From Thermoplasmata archaeon (GTDB lineage Archaea > Thermoplasmatota > Thermoplasmata > Lutacidiplasmatales > UBA184), in contig DAHUZZ010000007.1 of the NCBI GenBank assembly GCA_027314915.1, positions 1 to 64,000 on the forward strand: a DNA stretch of 64,000 nt, written 5' to 3'. Position numbers and translations under genes: made by a program. Positions 7,355 to 15,158 of the stretch are shown here, one piece after another; the stretch's first letter is position 1, and every line of letters starts with the position of its first letter. Under the pieces are notes generated by a model that saw nothing but the letters and a program-made list of their open reading frames with translations, was not told the origin of the DNA and ran no database searches.

Positions 7355-9739
7355 ATGAATCAGCGAACGAGCTCCCCGGCCCCCGCTCCCCCTCCCGTTC
7401 CGCGCGACGGGGCCCCGGCGCCGGCGAGCCGCGCCTACTTCCTCCCGATGGGGCTCCTCCTCGCCCTCGTCGTCGGGCTCCTCGTGTACGAGTACACGCG
7501 GAACCCGCTGCCCCCCGGCGTCGACCCGGGCCACTGGCTCTCCGCCGCCTACTCCTACGTGGGGCTGCCCAGCGCGCCCGACCCGGCGAACCGGCCGCTG
7601 TTCTACTCGCCCCTCATCTTCCCCTTCCTGGGCGGGCTCTTCCTCGTCACCCGGGACGCCGCCACGGCGTCCACGATCTTCGCCGCCCTGCTCCTGACCT
7701 TCTACGGGCTCTCGGTCATCCACCTGGCCCGCAGGTTCCTCCGGACCGGGGTCGTCCAGGTCGCCTTCGTCGGGGGGGCGCTCCTCTGCGGCACGACCCT
7801 CCAGATGCTCTACTGGGGGGCCTATCCGAACTACCTCGGGTTCATCTTCTTCAACGAGTCGATGCTCCTCTTCCTCCTCTACGTCCGGGCGCGCACCGCG
7901 CTCTACGGGCTCGGCTTCTTCACCGCGGTCGCGGTCACCTACTTCGCCCACGACCTGAGCTTCTTCGTCCTGCTCGCGTGCCTCGGCGGGGCCACGATCT
8001 TCCTCCTCCTCTTCGGGAAGATGTCCTGGAGGTTCCTGGTCGAGCCCCAAAACCTCGCGGGGGTCCTCACGATCGCCGGGATCGTCGAAGGCTACAGCCT
8101 CTACACGGCCCGGCTCGGGATCCCGCATCCGAGCTACTTCTACTCGAACTCCTCGGCGTACGTCATCGACGAGATCGGCGAGATCTTCGAGCCCCTCGGC
8201 CACGCCCCGGCGTTCCTGCCGCGCGGGACGGTCCTGTACTTCGGGCCGTTCGCCACGGTGGCCCTCCTGCTCTCCGCCTCGCTGATCGCCGTCGTGGTCC
8301 TCGCGCTGGTCCGCCGGGCCCGGCCGGACCGGGTCAACGCCCGGGTGCTCATCGCCGCGGGCTGGCTGTGCGGGGCCGCCGCGGTGCCCGCGCTCGGCTA
8401 CCTGGTCCACGTGGACACCGACTACACCCGGTTCCTCTACTTCCTCCCGCTGCCGTTCGCCCTCCTCGCCGTGATCGCGCTCGAGCAGGGTCTCGCCCCG
8501 TACGTGCCGCTGGGCGCGCCTCCGGCGCTCCCGGCCCCGGAGCCGCCCCGGGCGCGGTCGGCCGACCGGAGGCGGCGACCGCTCCGGTACTCGGAACGGC
8601 GCGGATCACCGGTGGTCGCCGCGAGCTTCGTGGGGCTCGTCCTGATGCTCCTGTTCTTCACCGTGACCGTGCCCGTCGCGCAGGCCTCCGAGTACTTCGG
8701 CGCGGGCGGCCCGGGCCACCAGACCTCCCTCCTCGAGGCGACCCGGTGGCTCAAGGAGAATCCGGCCCCGGGGGGCGTCATCACCCAGCCGACGGTGGCC
8801 CGGTGGGTCGAGGCGCTCAGCGATCGCCAGGAGTTCACCGTGGGGCCCGTGTGGCTCCTCTTCAATCCCTTCCAGGTCGTGAACGCCGAGGAGACCTTCT
8901 GGGCCTCGAACGCGGCCTACGCGGTGACGAACTCCCAGGTGGTCCTCTCCTACTCCGGGTTCAACAGCTCCGTCTTCAGCCAGGACCCGATGTACTCCCC
9001 GTACATCCAGGGCGTTCCGTTCCCCACCTTCCGGGTCCTGCCGGGGGGCTTCCTCCTCAATGTCACGGCCGCGAACGGGACCCAGCTCGTCCCGCTCGGG
9101 GCGGCCCAGGGACCGATCGCCCCGCTGTCGGCCACCGACCGCGGCGACTGCACGGTGATCTACCAGAACTGGGCCGCCCAGGTCATCGAGATCGGTACCC
9201 CCCTGTCCGGCGGCCAGGCGGCCATCCAGTTCTACGTGCACCCCGCCGCGGGCGTCGCGATCCACGCCGTCACGGTCACCCTCGACCGGCCGCCCTACGG
9301 GGCGCTCGCGCTGCAGCACGCGGGCCTGGCCGGGATCTACTACTCCGACAATGGGACGCTCGCCTGGACGGTTTCGGGGCGGATCGGCCAGTACCCGGTC
9401 CCGGCCGACGTCACGAGCACGATCGCGTTCTCGGAACCGGCGACCCAGCAGGGGCTCGGCCCGTTCGCGGGCGGCGCGACCTGGCGCGGGGTCTTCCCCG
9501 ACCCGAACGGTTCGAAGCCGTTCCAGCTGGGGCTCACCGTCTCCACCCCGCGCACGAGCAACCCGACCCACTCGCTGCCGCGGGTCTTCGATTCGGCCAG
9601 CTTCCTGGCGAGCGAGTCGATCCACTTCATCTTCTGGTCGAACGCGCGCTACTTCGCCGAGCAGCTGTTCTATTTCGAGGTCCAGTTCGGATTCCGCATC
9701 GTCTACTCGAACTCGGCCTGGGTGATCCTCGAACGATGA
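7355..9739 (+). CDS. polytopic membrane protein, GT-C glycosyltransferase-like
   Basis: A 794-residue protein. Residues 30-430 carry about ten hydrophobic helices, and the C-terminal 370 residues after one further helix (VVAASFVGLVLMLLFFTVTV) form an extracytoplasmic domain. Features fitting a lipid-linked-sugar GT-C enzyme are VDPGHWLSAAYSYVG in the first loop and, outside, LLEATRWLKENPAPGGVI followed by ARWVEALSDRQEFTVGP. The latter resembles the exterior of oligosaccharyl- and mannosyltransferases. The catalytic residue cannot be assigned with confidence. A charged Pro/Arg-rich loop near 390-420 is cytoplasmic. It is followed 52 nt later by a phosphatase-superfamily gene, probably co-transcribed. 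Confidence 0.6.
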   Translation: MNQRTSSPAPAPPPVPRDGAPAPASRAYFLPMGLLLALVVGLLVYEYTRNPLPPGVDPGHWLSAAYSYVGLPSAPDPANRPLFYSPLIFPFLGGLFLVTRDAATASTIFAALLLTFYGLSVIHLARRFLRTGVVQVAFVGGALLCGTTLQMLYWGAYPNYLGFIFFNESMLLFLLYVRARTALYGLGFFTAVAVTYFAHDLSFFVLLACLGGATIFLLLFGKMSWRFLVEPQNLAGVLTIAGIVEGYSLYTARLGIPHPSYFYSNSSAYVIDEIGEIFEPLGHAPAFLPRGTVLYFGPFATVALLLSASLIAVVVLALVRRARPDRVNARVLIAAGWLCGAAAVPALGYLVHVDTDYTRFLYFLPLPFALLAVIALEQGLAPYVPLGAPPALPAPEPPRARSADRRRRPLRYSERRGSPVVAASFVGLVLMLLFFTVTVPVAQASEYFGAGGPGHQTSLLEATRWLKENPAPGGVITQPTVARWVEALSDRQEFTVGPVWLLFNPFQVVNAEETFWASNAAYAVTNSQVVLSYSGFNSSVFSQDPMYSPYIQGVPFPTFRVLPGGFLLNVTAANGTQLVPLGAAQGPIAPLSATDRGDCTVIYQNWAAQVIEIGTPLSGGQAAIQFYVHPAAGVAIHAVTVTLDRPPYGALALQHAGLAGIYYSDNGTLAWTVSGRIGQYPVPADVTSTIAFSEPATQQGLGPFAGGATWRGVFPDPNGSKPFQLGLTVSTPRTSNPTHSLPRVFDSASFLASESIHFIFWSNARYFAEQLFYFEVQFGFRIVYSNSAWVILER

Positions 9740-9791
9740 GGGGCGGGAGCGGGCGCGCCGGGGGCCGGGCGCCGGGGAACGGAGGGGGCCG

Positions 9792-11291
9792 GTGAGCGCC
9801 TCCGATCGCGCGCCGGTCCCCCCCTCGGCGGGCCGGCCGAACCTCCTCCTCGTCGTCCTGGACTGCGCGCGGGCGAAGAGCTTCCCGGGCGGACCGGACG
9901 GGATGGACGGGATGGTGGCCCGGACCCCGACCCTCGACCGGCTGGCCCGGGAGGGGACCCGCTTCCCCCGGGCGGTGGCGCCGTCGAACTGGACGATCCC
10001 GTCGCACATGTCCTTCTTCACCGGCGCCTACCCGGCGCACCACGGGCTCCGGACCTTCCGCGCCGGCGCGGCGCCCGAGGAGACGATCGCGAGCTGGCTC
10101 GGCCGGCGCGGCTACGAGACGGCGCTGTTCAGCGAGATGGTCCACCTGACGGGTGGCTACGGACTGGAGGAGGGGTTCTCCGAGCGGTTCGGACGGAAGC
10201 TCGGCATCTCGGACGAGGAGCGGACGGTCGTGAACCGGCTCGCCGGCCACGCCGACATCCTCTACTCGGAGCGGGTCCGGCGCCTGATCGGGCGGCTCCC
10301 GCCGACCATCGTGCCGATGAACGCGTTCAACCACTCGCAGGAAGTGACGTACAAGCGGGAGGTGTGCAGCGAGGGGACGGTCACCGAGTTCGACGGCTGG
10401 CTCGCGCGGCGCCGCTCCGGGTCCCCCTTCTTCGCCTTCGTGAACTTCGTCGACCCCCACGAACCGTACCCGCACGTCGAGGACGGCGCACCCGTCGGGC
10501 TGCTCTCGAAGTGGTACGCGCGGACGCCGCGGTACTACCTCCTCGCCGTCGAGGGGCTTCAGGAGAAGGTGCCGTGGAACTACCTGCTCCGCGGCTACCT
10601 CGCGACCCTCGCCGAGGCGGACCGGAAGGTGGGGCTCCTGCTGGACGCGCTCGCCCGGCGCGGCGAGCTCGATCGCACGCTGGTGGTCGTCACGGCCGAC
10701 CACGGCCAGTCGTTCGGCGAGTCCGGCAACGTCTACCACGGCTGCGGTGCCACCGAATCGATCGCCCGGGTGCCGCTCGTCGTCCGGCCCCCGGCCGGGA
10801 CCTCCCTGCCCGCGCACGTGGACCGCTGGACGAGCCTCTGCGAGATCCCGTCCTGGCTCCGGTCCGTCGCGAGCGGCCGCCCGCCCTACGACGAGGAGGG
10901 GCACGCCCCGTTCCCGTTCCGGGCGGCCGCCCCGGACGACACGGTCGTCTACTGCGAGGGGGCGCCGGCCTCCGACCCCAACCGGTCGCTGCGCGGGATC
11001 GGCCGGGACCGGAGCTGGAACCACCGGCTGCTCGCCGCCTACCGCGGCCGGGAGAAGTACGTCCTCGACCTGGTCACGGGCGAGCTCGTCGGATGGGAGG
11101 CCCGGGGCGACCTGGACGCACGGCCCGGCACCGCCTACGACCGGCGCGAGCGCGACGCGCTCCGCGACGAGCTGTTCGGCCCCTACGATGCCTGGGAGGC
11201 GGAGCGGCGGGCGCGGCGGCCCTCGGATCTCGAGCGGGACGTGGCGCCCGCCGATGTGTCCGGCCGGCTCCGTTCCTGGGGTTACGGCTGA
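9792..11291 (+). CDS. sulfatase-fold metal hydrolase with Thr nucleophile
   Basis: A 499-residue member of the alkaline phosphatase/sulfatase superfamily, starting at GTG. LLLVVLDCARA gives the first metal-binding Asp (D24), and VVVTADHGQSFGESG gives the second Asp-His pair. In classic sulfatases the next motif is C/S-x-P-x-R with formylglycine. Here it reads SNWTIPSHMSFFTG, placing Thr68 at the nucleophile position. That favours a phosphatase or phosphotransferase over an fGly sulfatase. No signal peptide is apparent. It shares a strand with the GT-C-like gene and faces a second superfamily member 20 nt away, suggesting joint work on envelope phosphoglycans or phospholipids. Confidence 0.75.
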   Translation: MSASDRAPVPPSAGRPNLLLVVLDCARAKSFPGGPDGMDGMVARTPTLDRLAREGTRFPRAVAPSNWTIPSHMSFFTGAYPAHHGLRTFRAGAAPEETIASWLGRRGYETALFSEMVHLTGGYGLEEGFSERFGRKLGISDEERTVVNRLAGHADILYSERVRRLIGRLPPTIVPMNAFNHSQEVTYKREVCSEGTVTEFDGWLARRRSGSPFFAFVNFVDPHEPYPHVEDGAPVGLLSKWYARTPRYYLLAVEGLQEKVPWNYLLRGYLATLAEADRKVGLLLDALARRGELDRTLVVVTADHGQSFGESGNVYHGCGATESIARVPLVVRPPAGTSLPAHVDRWTSLCEIPSWLRSVASGRPPYDEEGHAPFPFRAAAPDDTVVYCEGAPASDPNRSLRGIGRDRSWNHRLLAAYRGREKYVLDLVTGELVGWEARGDLDARPGTAYDRRERDALRDELFGPYDAWEAERRARRPSDLERDVAPADVSGRLRSWGYG

Positions 11292-11310
11292 GGTGGATCG
11301 CGCGCCCGCG

Positions 11311-12795
11311 CTACGGGTGGCTGCCCGCCGGGACCAGGCCCGGCGCGGGGGGACGCCCGGTCACCGGGGGCTCCTCGGTCCTCAGCCCGGCGATCACGCT
11401 TCCCTGGACATGGGCGGGCGGGTGCTCCCCGAGCAGGTCGAGGATCGTCGGCGTGATGTCCCGGATGTGCAGGAGGGGAAGGGTCCGCTCGACGGGGTAG
11501 CGCGGGTCGTGGAAGAGGAAGACCCCGTCGAAGGAGTGGACCGCGTCGTCCGGCCCGCTGTCGTTCTCCTCCAGGAAGAGCCCGGGATGTCCCATGGAAC
11601 CGGCGGAGCGCCACTTGAGCTCCCCCAGGTAGACGATCAGGTCCGGCGCGTCGCCCCGGACCGTCTGGTAGATCTCCCGGGGGTCCAGGACCCGGGTGCC
11701 CATCGGCTGGCCGTCCGGCGCGATGACGGCGCTCAGGTCGCGGGCGATCTGCTGACGGAGGTTCGGGAGCTGGCCGATGGGGACCACCCCCTGGGGCTCG
11801 CGGCCGCGGACGTTGAAGAAGATCCGGGCGTAGTAGCCGCCCTCGCCCCACGCGGTCGTCCGGTGCCAGTCGACCTCCATCTTGCCGAGCGGGGTCCCGG
11901 GGGCGGGGGCCGGCCGCTTCAGGACGAGGTAGCCCTGCTGCTCGAGCCACTCGTTGACGCAGAAGCAGCCGTTCATCGCCATCGACCCGTGGTCCGAGAC
12001 GACCATCACGTAGGTCCGGTCGTCGACCTGCCGCAGGAGCTTCCCGATGGACTCGTCGAGGGCGGTGTAGTAGTCGACCGCGGCGTTCTCGAACCGGTTG
12101 CCCCGGACGAACTTCGGATGGTCCGGGTCGAAGTACTTCCAGTAGGCATGGTGGAGGCGATCGGTCGCGATCTCGTGCACGGCGAAGACGTCCCAGGCCT
12201 CCTGGCCGTACAGCCACTCCGCCACGTCGAAGTGGAGGCGGGTCATCCGGAGGAGCTCCTCGAAGAGGTGCTCGCGCTCCGTCGACCGGAAGACCACGTC
12301 GAAGATGTACGGTCCGAACTTCCGCTCGAGCTCCTCCCGCAGCTCCGGCGGGTGGATGTAGTCGGTGACGCCCGCGGGGGTGAGGAAGTCGGAGATGTAC
12401 ACGCCCTGCACCGCCGGCGCCGGATAGCCGAGCGGCATGCCGATCACGCCCACGCGGTACCCCCGCGCGGAGAGGATCTGCCAGAGCGTCGGGACCGGGA
12501 CGTCCTTCGAGGTCGGCACGTACATCGTGTTGTACGTGCCCGGCTTGCGGTGCCGGAACCCGTAGAGACCGAGCGTGCCCGGATCCACGCCGGTGAACAT
12601 CACCGGCCAGGCGGGCACCGAGACGGGCGGGTCGGAGGTCCGGAGCGGCGCCCTAAGCCCGCTCCCGATCAACCGTCGGATGTTCGGCATCACCGGGCGC
12701 ATGCGATCGAACAGGAACTCCGGCGGGACCCCGTCCAGGCCGATGAGCAGCACCCGGCGTCGCGTTCCCTCGCGGTCCTCCGCGCGGTCGGTCAC
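11311..12795 (-). CDS. type I phosphodiesterase/nucleotide pyrophosphatase-like enzyme
   Basis: A 494-residue alkaline-phosphatase-superfamily protein. VLLIGLDGVPPEF supplies the first metal Asp (D21). The nucleophile region is SVPAWPVMFTG with Ser59 in the usual Thr/Ser position. VMVVSDHGSM gives the second Asp-His pair, and VHEIATDRLHHAYWK is a metal-binding segment of this archaeal family. The family cleaves phosphodiester or pyrophosphate bonds, often in nucleotide-sugars or nucleotides. The substrate is unknown here. It converges on the Thr-nucleophile hydrolase, with 19 nt between stop codons. A TATA-like box lies about 28 nt before the start codon. Confidence 0.8.
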   Translation of the reverse strand: MTDRAEDREGTRRRVLLIGLDGVPPEFLFDRMRPVMPNIRRLIGSGLRAPLRTSDPPVSVPAWPVMFTGVDPGTLGLYGFRHRKPGTYNTMYVPTSKDVPVPTLWQILSARGYRVGVIGMPLGYPAPAVQGVYISDFLTPAGVTDYIHPPELREELERKFGPYIFDVVFRSTEREHLFEELLRMTRLHFDVAEWLYGQEAWDVFAVHEIATDRLHHAYWKYFDPDHPKFVRGNRFENAAVDYYTALDESIGKLLRQVDDRTYVMVVSDHGSMAMNGCFCVNEWLEQQGYLVLKRPAPAPGTPLGKMEVDWHRTTAWGEGGYYARIFFNVRGREPQGVVPIGQLPNLRQQIARDLSAVIAPDGQPMGTRVLDPREIYQTVRGDAPDLIVYLGELKWRSAGSMGHPGLFLEENDSGPDDAVHSFDGVFLFHDPRYPVERTLPLLHIRDITPTILDLLGEHPPAHVQGSVIAGLRTEEPPVTGRPPAPGLVPAGSHP

Positions 12796-12818
12796 GGCCG
12801 CTGCGGAGGGAGGGTGGC

Positions 12819-12828
12819 TACTAATCCG
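12819..12828 (-). promoter_or_regulatory. TATA-like box of the phosphodiesterase gene
   Basis: The minus strand reads CGGATTAGTA, centred about 28 nt before the start at 12795. Confidence 0.4.
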
Positions 12829-12881
12829 ACCGCTGAGCCGTCGGTGAGACCGGGACGGCCGGGTGACTCCGACGTCCGGTA

Positions 12882-12951
12882 GTTACTTCGACCCGGAGTT
12901 ACCGGCGCGGTCCGCCGGCTCCGATCCCATGGGTCCTAATCGGTCCGTTAC
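12882..12951. promoter_or_regulatory. three GTTAC repeats upstream of the second HxlR gene
   Basis: GTTAC occurs at 12882-12886, 12898-12902 and 12947-12951 in the spacer between the divergent phosphodiesterase and HxlR genes. The last copy abuts the HxlR TATA box. They are candidate operator half-sites for the adjacent regulator, by position only. Confidence 0.3.
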
Positions 12952-12954
12952 TAC

Positions 12955-12965
12955 AGATTTATAGG
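12955..12965 (+). promoter_or_regulatory. TATA box of the second HxlR gene
   Basis: AGATTTATAGG lies about 31 nt before the ATG at 12991 and predicts a very short or absent leader. Confidence 0.6.
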
Positions 12966-12990
12966 TCCTTCCGAAGTCCGACCGCCGTAC

Positions 12991-13509
12991 ATGACGCTGG
13001 CGACCACCACCCCCCCGCGCACCTCGAAGGGCGGACCGACCACGATCCCCGCGGCCTCCTCCACGGACGAGGCGCTCGAGCGGGAGTTCTCCGAGTTCCG
13101 CGAGTCCGCCGTGCGGCTCATCGAGCGCGTGACCGACCTGGTGGGTCCGAGCGGCGACCCGGTGGGGGCCGCCCAGGCCGATCTCAAGATCGTGCGCTCG
13201 ATCTTCGGCAAGTGGTCGGCGGACCTCCTCCTCGCCCTCCACGCGGTCCCCTCGATCGGCTTCGAGGAGCTGCGGCGCAGCATGCCCGGGATCAGCCCGA
13301 GGGTGCTGTCGATGAAGCTCAAGGAGCTCGAGCAGAACGGGATGGTCCAGCGGGAGATCATCGATACCCGACCGCCCCGGGTCCGCTACTCGCTCACGCA
13401 GCGCGGATGGACGGTGGCCTGGCTCTCCCAACCGGTCTTCCTCTTCCTCCGTCTCACCGACCGGGGTCCCCGACCGGAGCCGGACGGCGCCCCGACGCTC
13501 GGCCGCTGA
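12991..13509 (+). CDS. HxlR-family winged-helix transcriptional regulator (paralogue)
   Basis: A 172-residue regulator closely similar to the one at 5.3-5.8 kb. Shared parts are GKWS at the start of the core, FEELRRSMPGISPRVLS in the recognition region, and the wing DTRPPRVRYSL. The N-terminal 70 residues form a predicted helical extension (EFSEFRESAVRLIERVTDLV) that ordinary HxlR proteins, usually 110-120 residues, lack. The start has a strong TATA box about 30 nt upstream. It sits between the phosphodiesterase and ATP sulfurylase genes. Which of these it controls is unknown. Confidence 0.85.
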   Translation: MTLATTTPPRTSKGGPTTIPAASSTDEALEREFSEFRESAVRLIERVTDLVGPSGDPVGAAQADLKIVRSIFGKWSADLLLALHAVPSIGFEELRRSMPGISPRVLSMKLKELEQNGMVQREIIDTRPPRVRYSLTQRGWTVAWLSQPVFLFLRLTDRGPRPEPDGAPTLGR

Positions 13510-13633
13510 GCGGACCCGGCGTGCTCCGGATCCCGGCCCGATAGGCCTCCGGTACCGGCCGGCACGGTCCCCCGGAGTTCGGGACCCCCGAGCCCTCCGG
13601 GCCACGACGTCCTTTGCGGCCGGTCACGGGTCG

Positions 13634-13642
13634 GGGAAATAC
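13634..13642 (+). promoter_or_regulatory. possible TATA-like box upstream of sat
   Basis: GGAAATACC is the only AT-rich octamer-like site in the spacer. It lies about 30 nt before the ATG of a 33-codon frame and about 130 nt before the sat start. Confidence 0.3.
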
Positions 13643-13667
13643 CGTCCCCCCGTCGGAAGGTACTCCG

Positions 13668-13769
13668 ATGCGGAATCGCGCGATGCGCCCGAAGGGGGCT
13701 CCGACCTTCCGGAACTCCGGCCGCCCACCGGGGCCGCCCGCGCGCGCGCGGGAGGGGGCGCATCCGTGA
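13668..13769 (+). CDS. possible 33-residue leader peptide overlapping sat
   Basis: A short frame starts at ATG 13668 and ends at TGA 13767-13769, overlapping the GTG start of sat (13766) in a GTGA junction. The peptide is very basic and Pro/Gly-rich (begins MRNRAMRPKG, ends AREGAHP). The only TATA-like site in the spacer lies about 30 nt before its ATG, so it would be the first translated element of the sat mRNA. Such coupling could regulate sat or simply deliver ribosomes. No homology is known to me and it may be chance. Confidence 0.3.
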   Translation: MRNRAMRPKGAPTFRNSGRPPGPPARAREGAHP

Positions 13770-15022
13770 TCCCGCTCCCGCACGGCGGCCACCTGATCGA
13801 CCGGAGGCTCTCCCCCGGGACGGCGGCGCGGCGCCGCGAGGAGATCGACGACCTTCCGAGCCTCCGGGTCGAGACCGAGCAGGCGCTCGACGCCGGGCAG
13901 ATCGGGACGGGGGCCTACAGCCCGCTGACCGGCTTCATGGACCGGGAGGTCCTCACCAGCGTGCTCGAGCACCGCCGGCTCCCCGACGGCCTCCCCTGGA
14001 CCCTCCCCATCCTGCTCACGCCGCCCGGCGACGCGAACCGCCGGGGGATCGACCGGCTCCGGATCGGCGAGGAGGTGCTCCTCCGGGGTCCCCGGGACGA
14101 GCCCGTCGCCCTCCTCCACCTGCGCGAGCGCTTCGCGGTACCCCGCACCGAGATCGCCCGGCAGGTCTACGGGACGACCGACCCGACCCACCCGAACATC
14201 TCCGACCTGCTCCGTTCGGGCGACGTCGCCCTCGCCGGCCCCCTCGAGACGTGGCCCGCGGAGCCCGGCGCGCGGTCGCCCTACGAGCTCACCCCGCTCG
14301 AGGCCCGGCAGGAGTTCCAACGGCGCGGGTGGTCCTCCGTCGTGGGCTACCAGACCCGGAACGTCCCGCATCGGGCCCACGAGTACCTGCAGCGGATGGC
14401 GCTCGAGCGGGAGGACGTCGACGGGCTGTTCATCCATCCGGTGATCGGCCGGCTCCGGCCGGGCGACTACCGGGCGGAGATCGTCGTCCGCGCCTACGAA
14501 CAGCTCCTCGCGAACTACCTGCCGCCGGACCGCGCCCTCCTCGCCACGCTGGCGATCGGGATGCGCTATGCCGGACCGCGGGCCGCGGCATTCCTCGCCA
14601 TCGTCCGGAAGAACTTCGGCTGCAGCCACTACATCGTGGGCCGGGACCAGGCGGGAATCGGGGACGTCTACGCGCCGTACGCGAGCCAGCTCATCTTCGA
14701 CGAGCTGCCGGTCGGCGTCGTCCCGCTCCGCTTCCCCGAGGCGTTCTTCTGCCGGCGGTGCGACGGCATCTCGACGTCCAAGACCTGCCCCCATCCGGCT
14801 TCGGAGCACGAGAGCGCGAGCCAGACCCGGATCCGCACGGCGATCCGGGAGGGGCAGCCGCTGCCCCGGGGCCTCCTGCGCCCCGAGATCGCCCAGATGC
14901 TGCTCCGCGAGGGGGAGCTCGCCCTCCACCTGCCGCCGCCGCCCACGGTGACGGTGCGACCGCGGGCCGTTCCCGCGGGGATGGGGGCGGCTCCGGTCCC
15001 GGCGCCGCCCGGTCCACCCTAG
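13766..15022 (+). CDS. sat: sulfate adenylyltransferase (ATP sulfurylase)
   Basis: A 418-residue cytoplasmic enzyme making APS and pyrophosphate from ATP and sulfate, or the reverse. The first motif QTRNVPHRAHE (196-206) holds the HxxH nucleotide site. The second canonical motif GRDHAG is GRDQAG here (292-297), with His replaced by Gln. FCRRCDGISTSKTCPH is a zinc-binding cluster seen in some thermophilic and archaeal ATP sulfurylases. The start is GTG, overlapped by a short upstream frame. No sulfite or APS reductase gene is in the window, so assimilatory, dissimilatory or recycling use cannot be told. A P-loop-less APS-kinase homologue lies 10 kb away. Confidence 0.92.
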   Translation: MIPLPHGGHLIDRRLSPGTAARRREEIDDLPSLRVETEQALDAGQIGTGAYSPLTGFMDREVLTSVLEHRRLPDGLPWTLPILLTPPGDANRRGIDRLRIGEEVLLRGPRDEPVALLHLRERFAVPRTEIARQVYGTTDPTHPNISDLLRSGDVALAGPLETWPAEPGARSPYELTPLEARQEFQRRGWSSVVGYQTRNVPHRAHEYLQRMALEREDVDGLFIHPVIGRLRPGDYRAEIVVRAYEQLLANYLPPDRALLATLAIGMRYAGPRAAAFLAIVRKNFGCSHYIVGRDQAGIGDVYAPYASQLIFDELPVGVVPLRFPEAFFCRRCDGISTSKTCPHPASEHESASQTRIRTAIREGQPLPRGLLRPEIAQMLLREGELALHLPPPPTVTVRPRAVPAGMGAAPVPAPPGPP

Positions 15023-15129
15023 GGCCGGAGGAGAGGGTCTTATTCGGCATCGTGGTATCCCCCGCGGGCCGGAGGAGGCGGGTGACCGCTAACTCGAAGA
15101 TTAGGGCCTTACGCTCCGTTCACGCACCC

Positions 15130-15139
15130 GGCTTATCCG
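15130..15139 (+). promoter_or_regulatory. TATA-like box of the histidine kinase gene
   Basis: GGCTTATCCG is centred about 25 nt before the GTG start at 15159, consistent with a leaderless transcript. Confidence 0.45.
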
Positions 15140-15158
15140 TCCTTCCCTCCGGCGAGCG

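Noticed and set aside
5842-9795. A 1,317-codon plus-strand frame
   Set aside because: It overlaps the surface-protein and GT-C-like genes, and its composition is typical of out-of-frame GC-rich sequence.
9792-11291. Annotation as a formylglycine-dependent sulfatase
   Set aside because: The C/S-x-P-x-R motif is absent; Thr occupies the nucleophile position, so sulfate ester hydrolysis is not supported.
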